A stretch of 64,000 bases of DNA from Haematobia irritans (taxonomy: Eukaryota > Arthropoda > Insecta > Diptera > Muscidae): assembly GCF_050003625.1 (NCBI RefSeq), contig NC_134400.1, positions 51,340,066 to 51,404,065 of the forward strand. Direction: 5' to 3'. A program made the translations under genes and the position numbers. The notes under the pieces are model-generated. The model ran no database searches. It had not been told where the DNA came from and was given only the letters and a program-made list of their open reading frames with translations. Below are positions 1 to 11,554 of the stretch, in pieces (position 1 is the first letter of the stretch; each line of letters opens with the position of its first letter).

Positions 1-291
1 TTGAGGGAAAACTTCGGAGAACAATTCATCTCAAGAAATGGACCGGTAAGTTGGCCACCAAGATCATGCGATTTGACGCCTTTAGACTATTTTTTGTGGG
101 GCTACGTCAAGTCTAAAGTCTACAGAAATAAGCCAGCAACTATTCCAGCTTTGGAAGACAACATTTCCGAAGAAATTCGGGCTATTCCGGCCGAAATGCT
201 CGAAAAAGTTGCCCAAAATTGGACTTTCCGAATGGACCACCTAAGACGCAGCCGCGGTCAACATTTAAATGAAATTATCTTCAAAAAGTAA
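1..291 (+). CDS. Tc1/mariner-type transposase, C-terminal part (open at window edge)
   Basis: Reading frame open from base 1 to a TAA at 289-291, about 96 residues. It carries the end of a DDE transposase core: a WPPRSCDLTPLDYFLWGYVK segment (residues about 18-37), where the last D of the DLTPLD motif is the expected third catalytic acidic residue. A helical tail ending in RSRGQHLNEII follows, which resembles the C-terminus of mariner-like transposases. The N-terminal DNA-binding region and the first two catalytic aspartates lie outside the window, so integrity cannot be judged. No stop or frameshift interrupts the visible part. A relic with a similar C-terminus lies at 16181-16340. Family placement is confident at superfamily level only. 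Confidence 0.85.
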   Translation: MRENFGEQFISRNGPVSWPPRSCDLTPLDYFLWGYVKSKVYRNKPATIPALEDNISEEIRAIPAEMLEKVAQNWTFRMDHLRRSRGQHLNEIIFKK

Positions 292-398
292 ATGTCATGG
301 ACCAATCTAACGTTTCAAATAAAGAACCGATGAGATTTTGCAAATTTTATGCGTTTTTTTTTAAAAAAAAGTTATCAAGCTCTTAACAAATCACCCTT
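1..398 (+). mobile_element. 3' part of a Tc1/mariner-type transposon
   Basis: After the transposase stop there is a short AT-rich 3' region with a long T/A run, ending in TCACCCTT at 398 followed by TA at 399-400. The DNA right after TA continues a TIR-2 element in mid-sequence, so the transposon inserted at a TA inside a TIR-2 copy. The left end is outside the window. The terminal AAGGGTGA (as reverse complement) is the same as in the DD37E element at 29500-30798. Confidence 0.75.
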
Positions 399-400
399 TA

Positions 401-728
401 TATTTGAACGACGTTTTGCTTTGTAGTCAAGATGCAAAAAGACAACAAATTTAAAGACAATTTCATTATATTTAAAGAATTTTTCTGAATTATTAAAGTC
501 AAGTTGACCTTAGCCCAAACATTTTTTCTTTCATGTTATGATACCCATTTTTAAGTGAAATCACTTAATTATAGGGACAATACGACTTCATTGAAAAGTT
601 TATCGACTTTTGGAACAGGAAAAAACTTTATATTAGAGAAATGCGTCTTCTATGTTATGCTAAGCAAAATTTGCATTCGTATTTTAAAAACATGAAATCT
701 TTGACCTCACGACAATATTTTTTCAGTG
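401..728 (+). mobile_element. TIR-2 element, 3' part (interrupted copy)
   Basis: Closely matches 1118-1431, ending in a CAATATTTTTTCAGTG terminus at 728 with TA at 729-730. Its left part is cut off by the transposon ending at 398. No coding potential is credible; short open frames here are accidental. Confidence 0.75.
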
Positions 729-765
729 TACATTTAATAATATAGGATTTTAAAAGAAGCATATA

Positions 766-1431
766 CACTAAAAAAAAGCATGCCCGGTTCCAAAGATTTT
801 ATCTTTACTTTAAACATTTGGTATTGATTCCGAGCCAAAGAAGCGGAGTATACAAATAAGGATACTTCAAAAGACACAATTGTCTTTTAAATTTGGGTTT
901 TGTGTACTTGCTTCTAGGAAGCAAATTTGAATTTTTCGTTTTTTCAGCTTCTTCTAGGAAGCAAATTTGAATTTTTCGTCTTTTCAGCTTGTTTTCTTCT
1001 CCTTTAAAAACGAGTTAACGACAACTTTTTTTCCAAATTCAGACTCAACTTCCAGTTGGAATTAGAATTTTCAAGTAAAAAGCATCTTTAAAATAAAGTG
1101 TTGAAAACCATGTCCTATATTTGAACGATTTTTTGCTTTGTAGTCAAGATGCAAAAAGACAACATTTAAAGACAATTTCATTAATTTTAAAGAATTTTTC
1201 TGAATTATTAAAGTCAAGTACCCCGAAAAAATTGTCTTTTATGTTATGATACCCATTTTTAAGTGAAATCACTTAATTATAAGGACAATACGACTTCATT
1301 GAAAGGTTTATCGACTTTTGAACAAGGAAAAAACTTTATATTAGAGAATTGCGTCTTCTATGCTAAGCAAAATTTGCATTCGTATTTTAAGGACATGAAA
1401 TCTTTGGTCTCACGACAATATTTTTTCGGTG
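766..1431 (+). mobile_element. TIR-2 element, complete copy (666 bp)
   Basis: Starts CACTAAAAAAAAGCATGCCC and ends ATATTTTTTCGGTG, flanked by TA at 764-765 and 1432-1433. The termini are short imperfect inverted repeats (CACTA/CACTG). Other copies are at 401-728, 6565-6706 plus 11709-12010, 21774-22274, 33522-33920 and 38945-39549. Non-autonomous: no transposase-like frame. The TA flanks suggest Tc1/mariner-type mobilisation, which is inference. Confidence 0.75.
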
Positions 1432-1433
1432 TA

Positions 1434-3310
1434 CTTTACGCATTTTATTAATCTCCAAAAATCTATTTTGTGAGAGAAATTTTCACAATTTTCACTGCAA
1501 AATACGCCCACTGTATTTGCTCCAGTTTTCAATCCTCTTGAAGTCCATTGCTCTTCTAGTGAAAGACTTAAATGGCACAATACCTGTACACCAATAATAG
1601 CTAGAACATTTGAAAACTGTAACAGAATTCAAGAGAAAGCCATAAAATTAAATTCATTCACAAAAATTCAACCATAAATACTAAACAACACATTTTGGTC
1701 CATAAAATAGAGAGATGTAGTCAGTGTCATTGAAGGTGTCCTTTTTTTCTAGGGTCTTTACTTGTGTTCTGTTTCGTTGTTTTTTTTTTCGCTCGAGTTT
1801 TGTTCGAGTTGCCATAAAAGGACTTTACTTTAGATTCATTTGAGTTGTGTGTATTTTTAGTGTAGCTGAATAGATGCTTTAGTTAGTATATACAAGTATG
1901 TTTGTGTGAGTTTGTGAAACTAGTAATTGTCCTTATTGTATGTTGTATTCTGGTCCTTGTAGAGTGTATGTGTGCATTTGTAGTTGTCAATGGTATGGAG
2001 AAGAGGTAATAGACAAACTGCGAGCTATTGTTCGTATGTAAATTTCTGGTGTAAATTACTGTGAAGTTTCTTACACCCTTAATAGCCAGACCAATACAAC
2101 AAAGTGAACAACAACAATAATGATAATAATTCTTCTATTATTCCTATTTGAGTTCTTTCTGCATCGTTGTCCTTCTTGCCACCTCTTTGTCTCTTGTTGT
2201 TGTTGTTGTTTTTCCACCAACTTTTATTACAACTTGTTTTTATTACATCTTACGCAACCTTATCCAAAGAGATAGATACGCCAAGCAACCAAGCAAGCAG
2301 GAATACGACCCGACAAACTACTACGATTGAGAATAAAATCCTTTTGTTCAGACTAATTCTAGCTGTATATGTGTATGCGAGCCACAGCTCCTTTCATATA
2401 ATCCTTGAAGTTTCCTTTTGTGTTTATGTTTAGTTTTAGAAAAAGAGATATGCATCAATGTCATTGTTTCAGGCATTTCAGTGAGAGAATGCTATAGAGG
2501 GAACCTCAGCAGCTCCATGGCAACGACCATAAGATTTAGCCTGAACGAATCTGTCTGTTCCCTCAATCTCAACGGTATTAGGGAAACTTGTTGAGATCTG
2601 ACAAGTAAGGAAGTCATAAGGATACCCCCCTCACAACACCAAGGAAGAGATGGCATATGTGTTGCCTGGCATTGTCGATGTGCATATCTTTTTGGGTAAA
2701 ATATTTTCTTTGGTAATAGTTCTTGCGTAAATCCATAATCATTAAAAATTCCTCTTAAGAGTTTTCACCAAGCAAGCAAAATGAATACAAACAAAGGCAA
2801 ACAGGCACGGAAAAAGGCACTTTTGAGATCAACAAAAGAAGTTTTGAATTTTAGATGTTTCCTTGAAGGATGTTTCCATTTGCTTACTACTACTACTACT
2901 ACTACTACTGGAGGAGATTGTATTCCATGATGGAACTCCATTGCCATTCATCTTTTGAACTAATTCAAATCCTAGTATATTTTCTTATTCAAGACACACT
3001 ATAGCCCACTCTCCCCAGTATTGTCAATATAGGGAAATTGTTTAACATTTTGTACCTCCTGATGGGCTTTTGTCTTCCCAAGTCTTCGGAAGAAAGGAAA
3101 TGTTTAACACAAAACTCTTAAGTTAATGGATGTATTGATACAACTACATTCTTTTTCTCATACCTATATAAGATTCAACAGGAAAATAATTCTCAAAACT
3201 GACAAGAAATAGAAAATAAATCTGGGATCTTTTTCCACATACCATCATCATTGATATTTATAAGAAACTTTTGGTTTTTGTATACGGTATGCAATTCAAT
3301 GAAAATAATG
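1434..3310. other. Unique AT-rich DNA, no gene recognised
   Basis: No repeat copy elsewhere in the window and no frame with protein-family features. Contains a TGTTG-rich stretch near 2198-2215 and a (TAC)n run at 2885-2909. It may be intron or intergenic DNA. Confidence 0.5.
2885..2909. repeat. (TAC)n microsatellite
   Basis: About eight TAC units. On the minus strand it reads as a valine run in a short open frame, which I treat as accidental. Confidence 0.9.
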
Positions 3311-3814
3311 GAAGGTCTACACAGAAAATATAGTAAAATGTGTTATGGGAAAAATTAACTACATTATGCGAAAATTGATGTTTCTAAATGACCTAAATTA
3401 TATTCCATGTTTTGAGATTAACAAAAAGTATTATTAAAACAAAGGAAATATAATGATTAGCATTTACGAATTATTCATCCTCATAAAAGCAACAATGATC
3501 TAAAAGTAAATAAAAACAAGTATGAATATGCACCACAACGAAAAAACAAATATTGTGACAAACACTTCATGTCCTTAAAATACGAATGTCACACAGAAAA
3601 AAAGTGTCTCCTAAATTTAAGAAGATTTATACAATAATTTATTACAAGTATTTTCCAGAATTTTAGTTCATTTTTCGTATCTTCAACGAAAATTAACTAC
3701 TCGAAAGGAAATTTCATGGCCTACAAAATAAGTTACCATAAACGAAAATCGAATTTAAATTCAAGTGTAATTATGTAATTTTTGAATGTACAAAATTTGA
3801 AGTTGTAATACATG
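3311..3814. other. AT-rich spacer
   Basis: No recognisable gene. A CACAGAAAA-like motif near 3319 and a CACACAGAAAAAAAGTG motif near 3592 recall the ends of TIR elements, but I could not define paired termini. Confidence 0.4.
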
Positions 3815-4085
3815 AAGAAAAAGGACGAGCCGAATCTTAAAAAAACCTACCACCATGAATCAAATACAAACTATCTAGAGATTTTGAATTTCAGGCATTT
3901 CGGATGTCGAAACGCTAATAAAGTCAAATCGGGATATCGGACTATATGGGGTTTACACCGAAACATAGAACGATACACACCATCTTCGCCACACTTGTTT
4001 ATGTTCCTAAAATACCTCTGGATTTTGTATTTCAGGAAAATCGAAAAATATTGGGATTTCTAGAAGCCCAAGAAGTGAAATCGGG
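3815..4085 (+). repeat. MOD2 modular repeat fragment
   Basis: Contains the MOD2 module text (ATGGGGTTTACACCGAAACA, CCTAAAATACCTCTGGATTT, TAGAAGCCCAAGAAGTGAAA) in the order seen at 45400-46800 and 51290-51950. It joins directly to LINE-A sequence near 4086. Confidence 0.7.
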
Positions 4086-6045
4086 GGCACCAACCTTCGT
4101 CACCAAAAACAGGCAAGAGGTGTTGGACGTTACATTGGCCTCTCTTGAACTGAATGATAAGATATCTGAGTGGCAAGTTTTGAGGGAACATAGCTTCTCA
4201 GATCATAGCTACATCAGTTTCAGATTGGCTGTTCGTACTTCAAAGACCATATTTCCGCCAAATGTTAGGAAAGCTGATTGGAACAGGTATAGGGAATCGT
4301 TCAATATGATGATACCGGAAATACCAGAGACAAATATGAGCACTGTGCAAGATATCGAACATGCAGTGGAGAGGATTACTAAGCCCTTCAACATCTCACT
4401 GAAAGCTGCATGCCCTAGAGCGAAGCCAATGGTGGTCTACGGAGTTAAGTAATATGAGGAAATCCTGCAGGCAGCTCTTTAACAAAGCACAGCCCACCAT
4501 AGCTCCTGAGGATTAGGACGCTTACAAGAAGAATCTGAGAGGATACAAGCGAGAACTGAGAAAGGCTCAGCATAACTCTTGGAATGATTACTGCAGCAGT
4601 TTTGAGAATACGTCCGAGGCTTCCAGACTACGGAGGGTACTAGCATCCACTAACTCTGCTCCAGGTTTCATTAAAACATCGGAGGGCAATTGGACAACGT
4701 CCAGTGGGGAGACGCTGGAGGTACTATTGGACACTAGAGGTGTGCACGTGACACGAAATTGTCGTGACTCACGAAAATTTTCGTGACTCACGCGTGAGTC
4801 GTGAGTCACGCTAAGGGAAACGGCGTGAGTGTGCGTGAGCGTGATTAACCAACCAAATGTCGTGCGTGAGCGTGATTCACGAAAATAATATCTTCGTGAG
4901 CGTGCGCGAGTAACGAATTTCGGAAAAACACGCTCACGAAAATAATCCCGCTTACGAACATAAAATGCTTAGGAGTTGAATTCATTTATAATTTTTGTGA
5001 TATCCTAGGTGTTAAGAGTTTCATAACACTCTCGATTTTAATCATACTCATGTTTTCAGTCAGGTTCTGTAGGTAAATTACTCACAAAATTATTCGTGAG
5101 TCACGAGGTTTTTCATGAGTCACGAAATTTTTCGTGAGTCACGATATTTTTCGTGAGTCATGACATTTAAAAGATTTTCTTTTCGTGAGCGTGCGTGAGC
5201 GTAAGCCCTACCAAAAAATATCGTGCGTGAGTGTGCGTGAATAAGATTTCTCCGTCGTGAGTGTGCGTGAGCGTGAGCAAAATATTACTCACGTGCACAC
5301 CTCTATTGGGCACACATTTTCATGGAAATCAGACGGTTGAACCACAGTGGCTCAACAGTCGTTTCCTATCGAGGAAATTGTATCGGAAACTAGAATAAAA
5401 TGGGCGTTACATAGCTTTGGCCCATTCAAATCCCCCGGATCTGGTGGAATTACTCCGGCGGAGTTACAAGCAGTGACTGAAAGAATTATCCCCTGGTTGA
5501 TGGTGATATATAAAAGGATGTATAAACTTAGCATATATTCCAGAAAAGTGGAGGGAAACAAAAGTCGTTTTCATACCGAAAGCGGGAAAAGCCTCTCACT
5601 CGAGTGCGAAGGATTTCCGACCAATCAGCTTATCCTCATTCCTACTTAAGACTCTGGAGAGGATGATAGATATTTATCTTAGAACTAGCGTCGATTCAAG
5701 TTTGCTCTCAAAACGACAGCATGCAGGTATACTCGAAGGGCAGGTATACTGAGACCGCTTTGCATGAACTAGTCAGCTTTATTGAAAGCTCACTATCTGG
5801 CAATGAATACACCATCGTGGCGTTTCTAGACATCGAGGTGACATTCAATAACGGCCATCCGAGCTCGATATTAAATGGACTGGCAACTCTGAATGTTGAT
5901 ACAGGTATACTTAGACTGCTAGTGTTCTCAAGACGTCAGATACCACTTCTGATATCTGCTATAACGGGTCGCTGCCTGATTTGCAAAAACTATTGGTGTA
6001 TATAATGACTACTGTATGAGCTGTCATGATGCGGAGGAAATGTAG
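4086..6045 (+). pseudogene. LINE-A fragment, ORF2 relic with internal deletion
   Basis: Sense-strand relic of LINE-A ORF2, matching about 8515-9750 of the full-length copy and then jumping to about 11262-11385. It starts inside the endonuclease (FVTKNRQEVLD, then SDHSYISF near 4199), runs through the linker and early RT (FGPFKSPGSGGITPAELQ near 5420) to the RT motif A region (VAFLDIE near 5818). At about 5920 it joins RNase H-distal sequence (FSRRQ...LISAITGRCL), so about 1.5 kb including the YADD box is missing. A 571-bp hAT-like MITE splits it at 4735-5305. Several stops and frameshifts, for example an extra A near 5510 relative to the copy at 13738-14972. It cannot make a working enzyme. 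The right end stops at GATGCGGAGGAA, within the sequence duplicated by SINE-A at 13069-13081. Confidence 0.9.
4735..5305. mobile_element. hAT-like MITE (571 bp) with GTGAGTCA arrays
   Basis: Perfect 17-bp terminal inverted repeats, TAGAGGTGTGCACGTGA at the left and its complement at the right. Flanked by an 8-bp duplication of LINE sequence: TTGGACAC at 4727-4734 and TTGGGCAC at 5306-5313 (one mismatch). The uninterrupted LINE at 9176-9190 provides the empty site. An 8-bp duplication with such TIRs is typical of hAT elements. The interior has no transposase; it holds many CGTGAGCGTG and CGTGAGTCACG motifs, with at least seven TGAGTCA/TGACTCA cores. Confidence 0.88.
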
Positions 6046-6564
6046 AAATGTGTGTAGAAAAATTTTTAAATTTTTATTTCTCTGTAGAAAAATTTCACAA
6101 AATCTTATTTTGTCAAAATTTTACTCCTATGTAGAAAAAATCCTCAAAATTTTATTTCTATATAAAAAAATTAGACATTTTATGAAGTACTTCTTTGCAA
6201 AATCTACCAATCTTCCAAACAATAAAAAATTTCTCCAAGAATTCTACCAAACATTTTTCAAAAACATGCGAAAGTTTTCCGTAAAAAGTACGAGATTGTT
6301 TCATTAAAAATACGTAACAATTTCATAAAAAGTATGAAAATTTGTTTGTAAAAAGTACGAAAAGATTTCATAAGAAGAACGAAATTTTTTCATAAAAAGT
6401 ATAAAACTATTTCATAAAAGTACGAAGTTGTTTTTTACAAACTACGAAAAATTTGGAAGAACTTTTCTTAGTAAGAATATCGAAATATTTCGTATATTGG
6501 TTGTAAGACAATGACAAATTTCGTACTTTTAACGAAATTTGTCGTTCTTTTTACGAAGAAAATT
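6046..6564. repeat. AT-rich degenerate short repeats
   Basis: 6046-6170 resembles the 29-bp TCTATAGAAATAAAATTTTG minisatellite. 6290-6550 holds irregular repeats of a TTTCATAAAAAGTACGAAA type, partly inverted. No gene. Confidence 0.6.
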
Positions 6565-6706
6565 CTTTCGGTGTAGAAGACGCATTTCTCTGATATAAAG
6601 TTTTTCATTGACCTTTTCAATGAAGTCGATGTGTTTTTATAGTAATTCGTCTCAAAAATGTGTATCTTTACAAGAAAGAAAATTTTGTGCGACTAAGGTA
6701 AATTTT
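6565..6706 (-). mobile_element. TIR-2 fragment (left of the LINE insertion)
   Basis: Reverse complement of the TIR-2 segment GAGAAATGCGTCTTCTA and flanking sequence. It continues beyond the LINE at 11709-12010, so the LINE at 6707-11694 landed inside a minus-oriented TIR-2 copy. Confidence 0.65.
6693..6706. repeat. Left target-site duplication of LINE-A
   Basis: CTAAGGTAAATTTT, repeated exactly at 11695-11708. Fourteen matching bases bracket the element, as expected for endonuclease-dependent LINE integration. Confidence 0.9.
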
Positions 6707-6812
6707 CTTATTTCAACCGTCGAACGGAACGGACGTGTTTTTTAATAGCGGATAAAATCATCGTAATAAGTACCTACTACGAATTTAAAGTGTGGTGGGA
6801 TATTAGGCCACC

Positions 6813-8042
6813 ATGCAGAGAAATTCAAAGACATCCACTGGGTTGCTAACTTCAGGGCCCAGTGGACGAGTATCGACTGGAGTTATAGATTTGGGCAATG
6901 ACCAAGAGTTAGGCCCAATTAGTCGACCTGTAGACGGGTCGACAGGTGGCGACAATTTGACAAGTCGGACCTTTTCCAAGGTAACGGCATCAAAAGGAGG
7001 TAATCCCTCACGAAAGAGATTCAAAGAACGCAGAAATGCTTTGTTTATCCTAAAGAAATTAGGATCAGTCGACCCAAGCACGTTGTCGGCTAAACAAAGC
7101 GATTCCTTAAAATGGGCTCAAGGAATTCTTGAGGCTGGAAAAAGGGAACGATCACCGGATGAGCTGCCATCCTCCAAAAGGGATCAACGATCGTTTGCCT
7201 CAGTTGCTAAAGACAGCCTTGTGATGGCTATCATTAATAAAGGAGCATTGGACGGTATGGTTCCAAAGCAAAAATGGGGGGAAATTGAGAATGCTTTGTC
7301 TGGCGTCTACTCACAGGTGCTAGAAAAGTTTCCCGGCCCAGATCCTCGACACCAAGAGGCTGGTTGGTATCAAGGACGATTTAAGCTAGTCGCATTTGAG
7401 GACCAGAGGTCTATATAATGTTTTAAAGCTGCTCTGATACTAATTGGTGAAGTTTGGGAAGGAGCTGCTCTAGAGTTAGTCGAGAAGAAAGACATACCGG
7501 CTAGACCAAGAGCACATGCGTGGATACCTGCAAACCCTCCTGACCCTGAATCTATTTTAAATAGACTGAAACAATGCAATCCAGATCTTCCAACAGCTGA
7601 TTGGAAGGTTGGCCGTTTGGATGAAGTGGATGGGCCAAGACGGCATGCAGTGTTTATATTGAACACTCAGTCTTTGCCACATCTAGCAAAGTCCCAGGGC
7701 CGTGTATGTTATGGCTTTCATTATATCCAAATGAAGGTGTATAAAAACGATCAGCTAAAGGATTCAGAAATGGACAAGCCTCTGTCTGAATCAGAAGTAA
7801 GCGGATCCTCTTGCGAAGTCGAGGGGGATACCAAGACATTTGAAGACATGGATAGATACCGTATGCGTGAGGAGGCTTCTACTGCCTCAGAACTCACCAA
7901 AGTTGAACCTATGGTTATTGCGAGAGTCACCGATATCTCTGAAGAGGACATTCTTGATGACTCGATTGAAGCGGCTGATGTGACGGTTGTTGAAAATCTC
8001 GATGGTCCTACGGATCCTCCAGATAAATCTTCATCATTGTAA
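6813..8042 (+). pseudogene. LINE-A ORF1 (nucleic-acid-binding protein), one premature stop
   Basis: Begins ATG at 6813 and stays in one frame to the TAA at 8040-8042, about 409 codons, except for a TAA at 7416-7418. Homologous-looking text continues in the same frame on both sides, so a single base change probably created the stop. The first 100 residues are polar and basic (RKRFKERRN near residue 70). The middle (about residues 200-300) has an IPARPRAHAWIP...RRHAVFILNTQSLPHLAKSQ pattern that resembles a domain common in dipteran LINE ORF1 proteins (DUF4780-like; not verified). The last 100 residues are acidic (SEEDILDDSIEAAD). No CCHC knuckle is visible. The known role of ORF1 is to bind LINE RNA; here it would be truncated to 201 residues. 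Confidence 0.85.
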
Positions 8043-11000
8043 GGCTGCATGTGCTGCCTTAAAAGTTCTCCTGATGAAAGGGGACATAGATATAGTTCTT
8101 ATTCAAGAACCATATGTTTATAAAAACAAAATATGTGAATTAAGTACTCCGGGGTTCAAACTATTGCAGTATACTGGTAATGATGTAAATCGAGCCTGTA
8201 TAATTGCTAAAAACGAGCTCAACTTGTTTCTGCTTCCTTCAATGTGCAATACAGACACTGTCGCTGCCAGTTTAGAAATAGCCAAATGCAAATATTGGGT
8301 ATCTTCGGTCTACATGGGACATGACAGGGAGATGCCTCCATATGCCGTTAAGACCTTAGTGGAGGAGTCACGGAAAACAAAGACGAAACTCAATATGGGA
8401 TGCGATGCGAATGCACATCATAGTATATGGGGAAGTAGTGATACTAATGCAAGGGGAGAGTCGCTAATAGAGTTTATTTTGCGTACTAATCTGGTAGTTT
8501 GCAACAAGGGAGATGTCCCAACCTTTGTCACTAAAAACAGGCAAGAGGTTTTGGACATCACCTTGGCCTCGCAAGAACTGAATGAAATGATATCTGAGTG
8601 GCATGTTTTAAGTGAACACAGCTTCTCAGATCATCGCTACATCAGTTTCAAATTTGATGTTCATACCACCAAGACCATATTTCCGCCAAATGCAAGGAAA
8701 GCTGACTGGAATAGGTATAGGGAATCGTTCAATATGATGATACCGGAAATACCAGAGACAAATATGAGAAATGTGCAAGATATCGAATACGCAGTGGAGC
8801 GGATTACTAAGGCCTTCAACATCTCACTGAAAGCTGCATGCCCTAGAGGAAAGCCAAGGGGGAAACATCGACCACCATGGTGGTCTACGGAATTAAGTAA
8901 TATGAGGAAATCCTGCAGGAAGCTCTTTAACAAGGCAAAGTCCACCAGAGCTTCTGAGGACTGGGACGCTTACAAGAAGATTCTGAGAGGATACAAGCGA
9001 GAACTGAGAAAGGCTCAGAATAACTCTTGGAATGCTTACTGCAGCAGTATTGAGAATACGTCCGAGGCTTCCAGACTACGGAAGGTTCTAGCATCCACCA
9101 ACTCCGCTCCAGGTTTCATTAAAACATCGGAGGGCAATTGGACAACGTCCAGTGAGGAGACGCTGGAGGTACTATTGGACACACATTTTCCTGGAAATCA
9201 GACGGTTGAACCATGTACTGGCGGTGCCACAGTTGCTCAGCGGTCGTTTCCTGTCGAGGAAATTGTATCGGAAACTAGAATAAGATGGGCGCTAAATAGC
9301 TTTGGACCATTCAAATCCCCTGGACCTGATGGAATTACTCCGGCGGAGTTACAAGCTGTAACTGACAAAATTATCCCCTGGTTGTCGGTGAAAGTGGAGG
9401 GAAACAAAAGTCGTTTTCATACCTAAAGCGGGAAAAGCCTCTCACTCGAGGGCGAAGGATTTCCGACCAATCAGCTTATCCTCATTCCTACTTAAGACTC
9501 TGGAGAGGATGATAGATATTTATCTTAGAACTAGCATCGATTCAAGTTTGTTCTCGAAACGACAGCATGCATACTCGAAGGGCAGGTCTACTGAGACCGC
9601 ACTACATGAACTAGTCAGCTTTATTGAAAGCTCACTATCTGTCAAAGAATACACAATCGTGGCGTTTCTAGACATCGAAGGGGCGTTCAATAATGTCCAT
9701 CCGAGCTCGATATTAAATGGACTGACAACTCTGAATGTTGATCCATGTATACTCAGGCTGTTAGACGAACTGCTAATGAAGAGACGTATTTCAGCCACAC
9801 TAGGACAAGCAAACATACAAAAGTATGTGAACAGAGGCACTCCCCAAGGAGGAGTTCTATCACCTCTTCTTTGGAATGTTGCTATAAATAGCCTTCTGGT
9901 TACTCTAGAAAAAGAAAGGATAAAAGTGGTGGCATACGCAGATGATGCAGCTCTGGCAGTCAGGGGAAAAATCCCATCCACAATCAGAGATATTATTCAG
10001 AGGGCCCTCCGGATGACTGAAAAATGGGCGAAAGACAACGGTCTTGGGGTAAATCCCGCAAAGACAGAATTAGTCATGTACTGCAAAGATCGCAAAACTC
10101 CCACGGTTAGGCCTATTTCCTTAGGGGGTATTGAAATTCCCTTTGGTGATTGTGCAAAATACCTTGGCGTTATTTTGGACAGGAAGCTGAACTTTAAGCT
10201 TAATATTGAAGAAAGGGCGAGGAAGGCAACTGTAGCTTTGTACTCGTGCAAAAAGGCAATAGGAAAAAAGTGGGGACTAAACCCAAAAATTGTGCATTGG
10301 CTATACACGGCAGTGGTTAGACCTATAATGCTATATGGTGTTGTAGTCTGGTGGCCGGCACTTCAGAAACCGACTGGTTTAGATAAAGTTCAGCGTATGG
10401 CGTGTTTGTGTATTTCAGGCGCATTCAGCAAGACAGGAACAAATTCCCTTAATGTCATGCTGCATCTATTGCCTTTAGACATTTTGGCCAAACAGTCAGC
10501 TGGAACAACGGCTGTGCGGTTGCGCGAACTATCGCTGTGGTCGGAAAAAGGTTACGGTCACAGTTCTGTCCTCAAAACAATGTCAGATGTGCCTAACGTA
10601 GTGGATTACACTTTGGCGAGTCCACTTTTCGACAAAAAGTTTGAGACTCTAATCCCCAACAGTGAGGCGTGGTGCACACAGACCCCGGGGAATAAAGAAT
10701 ATATAGATTTCTACACTGATGGCTCCAAATTGGATGGACAAGTGGGTTTCGGAGTATATTCTAATGATCTGGAACTTCAAATAGCGAAAAGATTACCTAA
10801 TCACTGTAGTGTTTTTCAGGCTGAAATATTAGCAATAAGAGAGGTGGCAAATTGGCTGAGAAGTAATGTTCCAAAAAATGTGGGCATTAATATATACTCA
10901 GACAGTCAACCTGCAATAAAATCCTTGGACTCTGTGTTCCTCAACTCGAAAACGGCCATCGATTGCCGCAAATCTCTCAATGAGATGGCTGAGCAGTACA

Positions 11001-11554
11001 ATATTCACCTAATATGGGTGCCTGGCCATAGGAACATACCGGGGAACTGCGAAGCCGATGAGTTGGCAAGGCTAGGGACTACCTTACATATTCCAGGGGA
11101 ACTAGAATTTGTTGGTATGCCCCTAGCTACCTGCAAGCTCATGCTGCGTGAGAAGGCTGTTATGATGGCAAATGTTCGATGGGAGAATTGCAAGGGTTGT
11201 AACGACACCAAGCAAATATGGCCCCATTTCAACTTAAACCGCACACTAGATATGCTAATGTTCTCGAGACGTCAGATATCACTCCTGATATCTGCTATAA
11301 CGGGTCGCTGCCTGATAGGAGATTTTGCAAAAACTATTGGCGCGAAGTATAATGACTATTGTATGAGCTGTCATGATGCGGAGGAAAAAGAATCAATTAA
11401 ACACCTCTTGTGTGAGTGTCCTGCATTTTGTGTAAAGCGCAAGCAACTTTTAGGAGCATATAGCTTCAGATTACTGGCGGATCTGGAAAACGTTAACTTA
11501 AGCAGTCTGCTAATGTTTTTGGAACAATCTGGTTGGTTCAACAAAGAAAAATAA
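8002..11554 (+). pseudogene. LINE-A ORF2: endonuclease, reverse transcriptase, RNase H (frameshifted)
   Basis: I place the start at the ATG at 8002, which gives MVLRILQINLHH and overlaps ORF1. APE-like endonuclease: QINLHH, IQEP near 8101, CDANAHHSIWG near 8401 and SDHRYISF near 8627. RT: FGPFKSPGPDGITPAELQ near 9303, motif A FLDIEGAFNN near 9664, motif B GTPQGGVLSPLLWN near 9837, YADD at 9935-9946 and LGVILDRKLNF near 10162. RNase H: YTDGSK near 10710, AEILAI, YSDSQPAIKSL and VPGHRNIPGNCEADELA. Knuckle: CMSCHDAEE...HLLCECPAF near 11364. Relative to the copies at 5491 and 14411, bases are missing after 9389; the net loss is 38 nt, shifting frame, and the reading resumes at 9392. Undeleted, it would be about 1196 residues. 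Confidence 0.92.

Noticed and set aside
1263..1451. Short open frame in TIR-2
   Set aside because: Other TIR-2 copies break the frame; the element is non-coding.
2765..2947. 60-residue minus-strand frame with a valine run
   Set aside because: Caused by the (TAC)n microsatellite; no other support.
9520..10308. Open frames antisense to LINE-A ORF2 (also 8661-8945, 11005-11244 and 53005-53433)
   Set aside because: Shadows of the real ORF2 coding sequence on the opposite strand.
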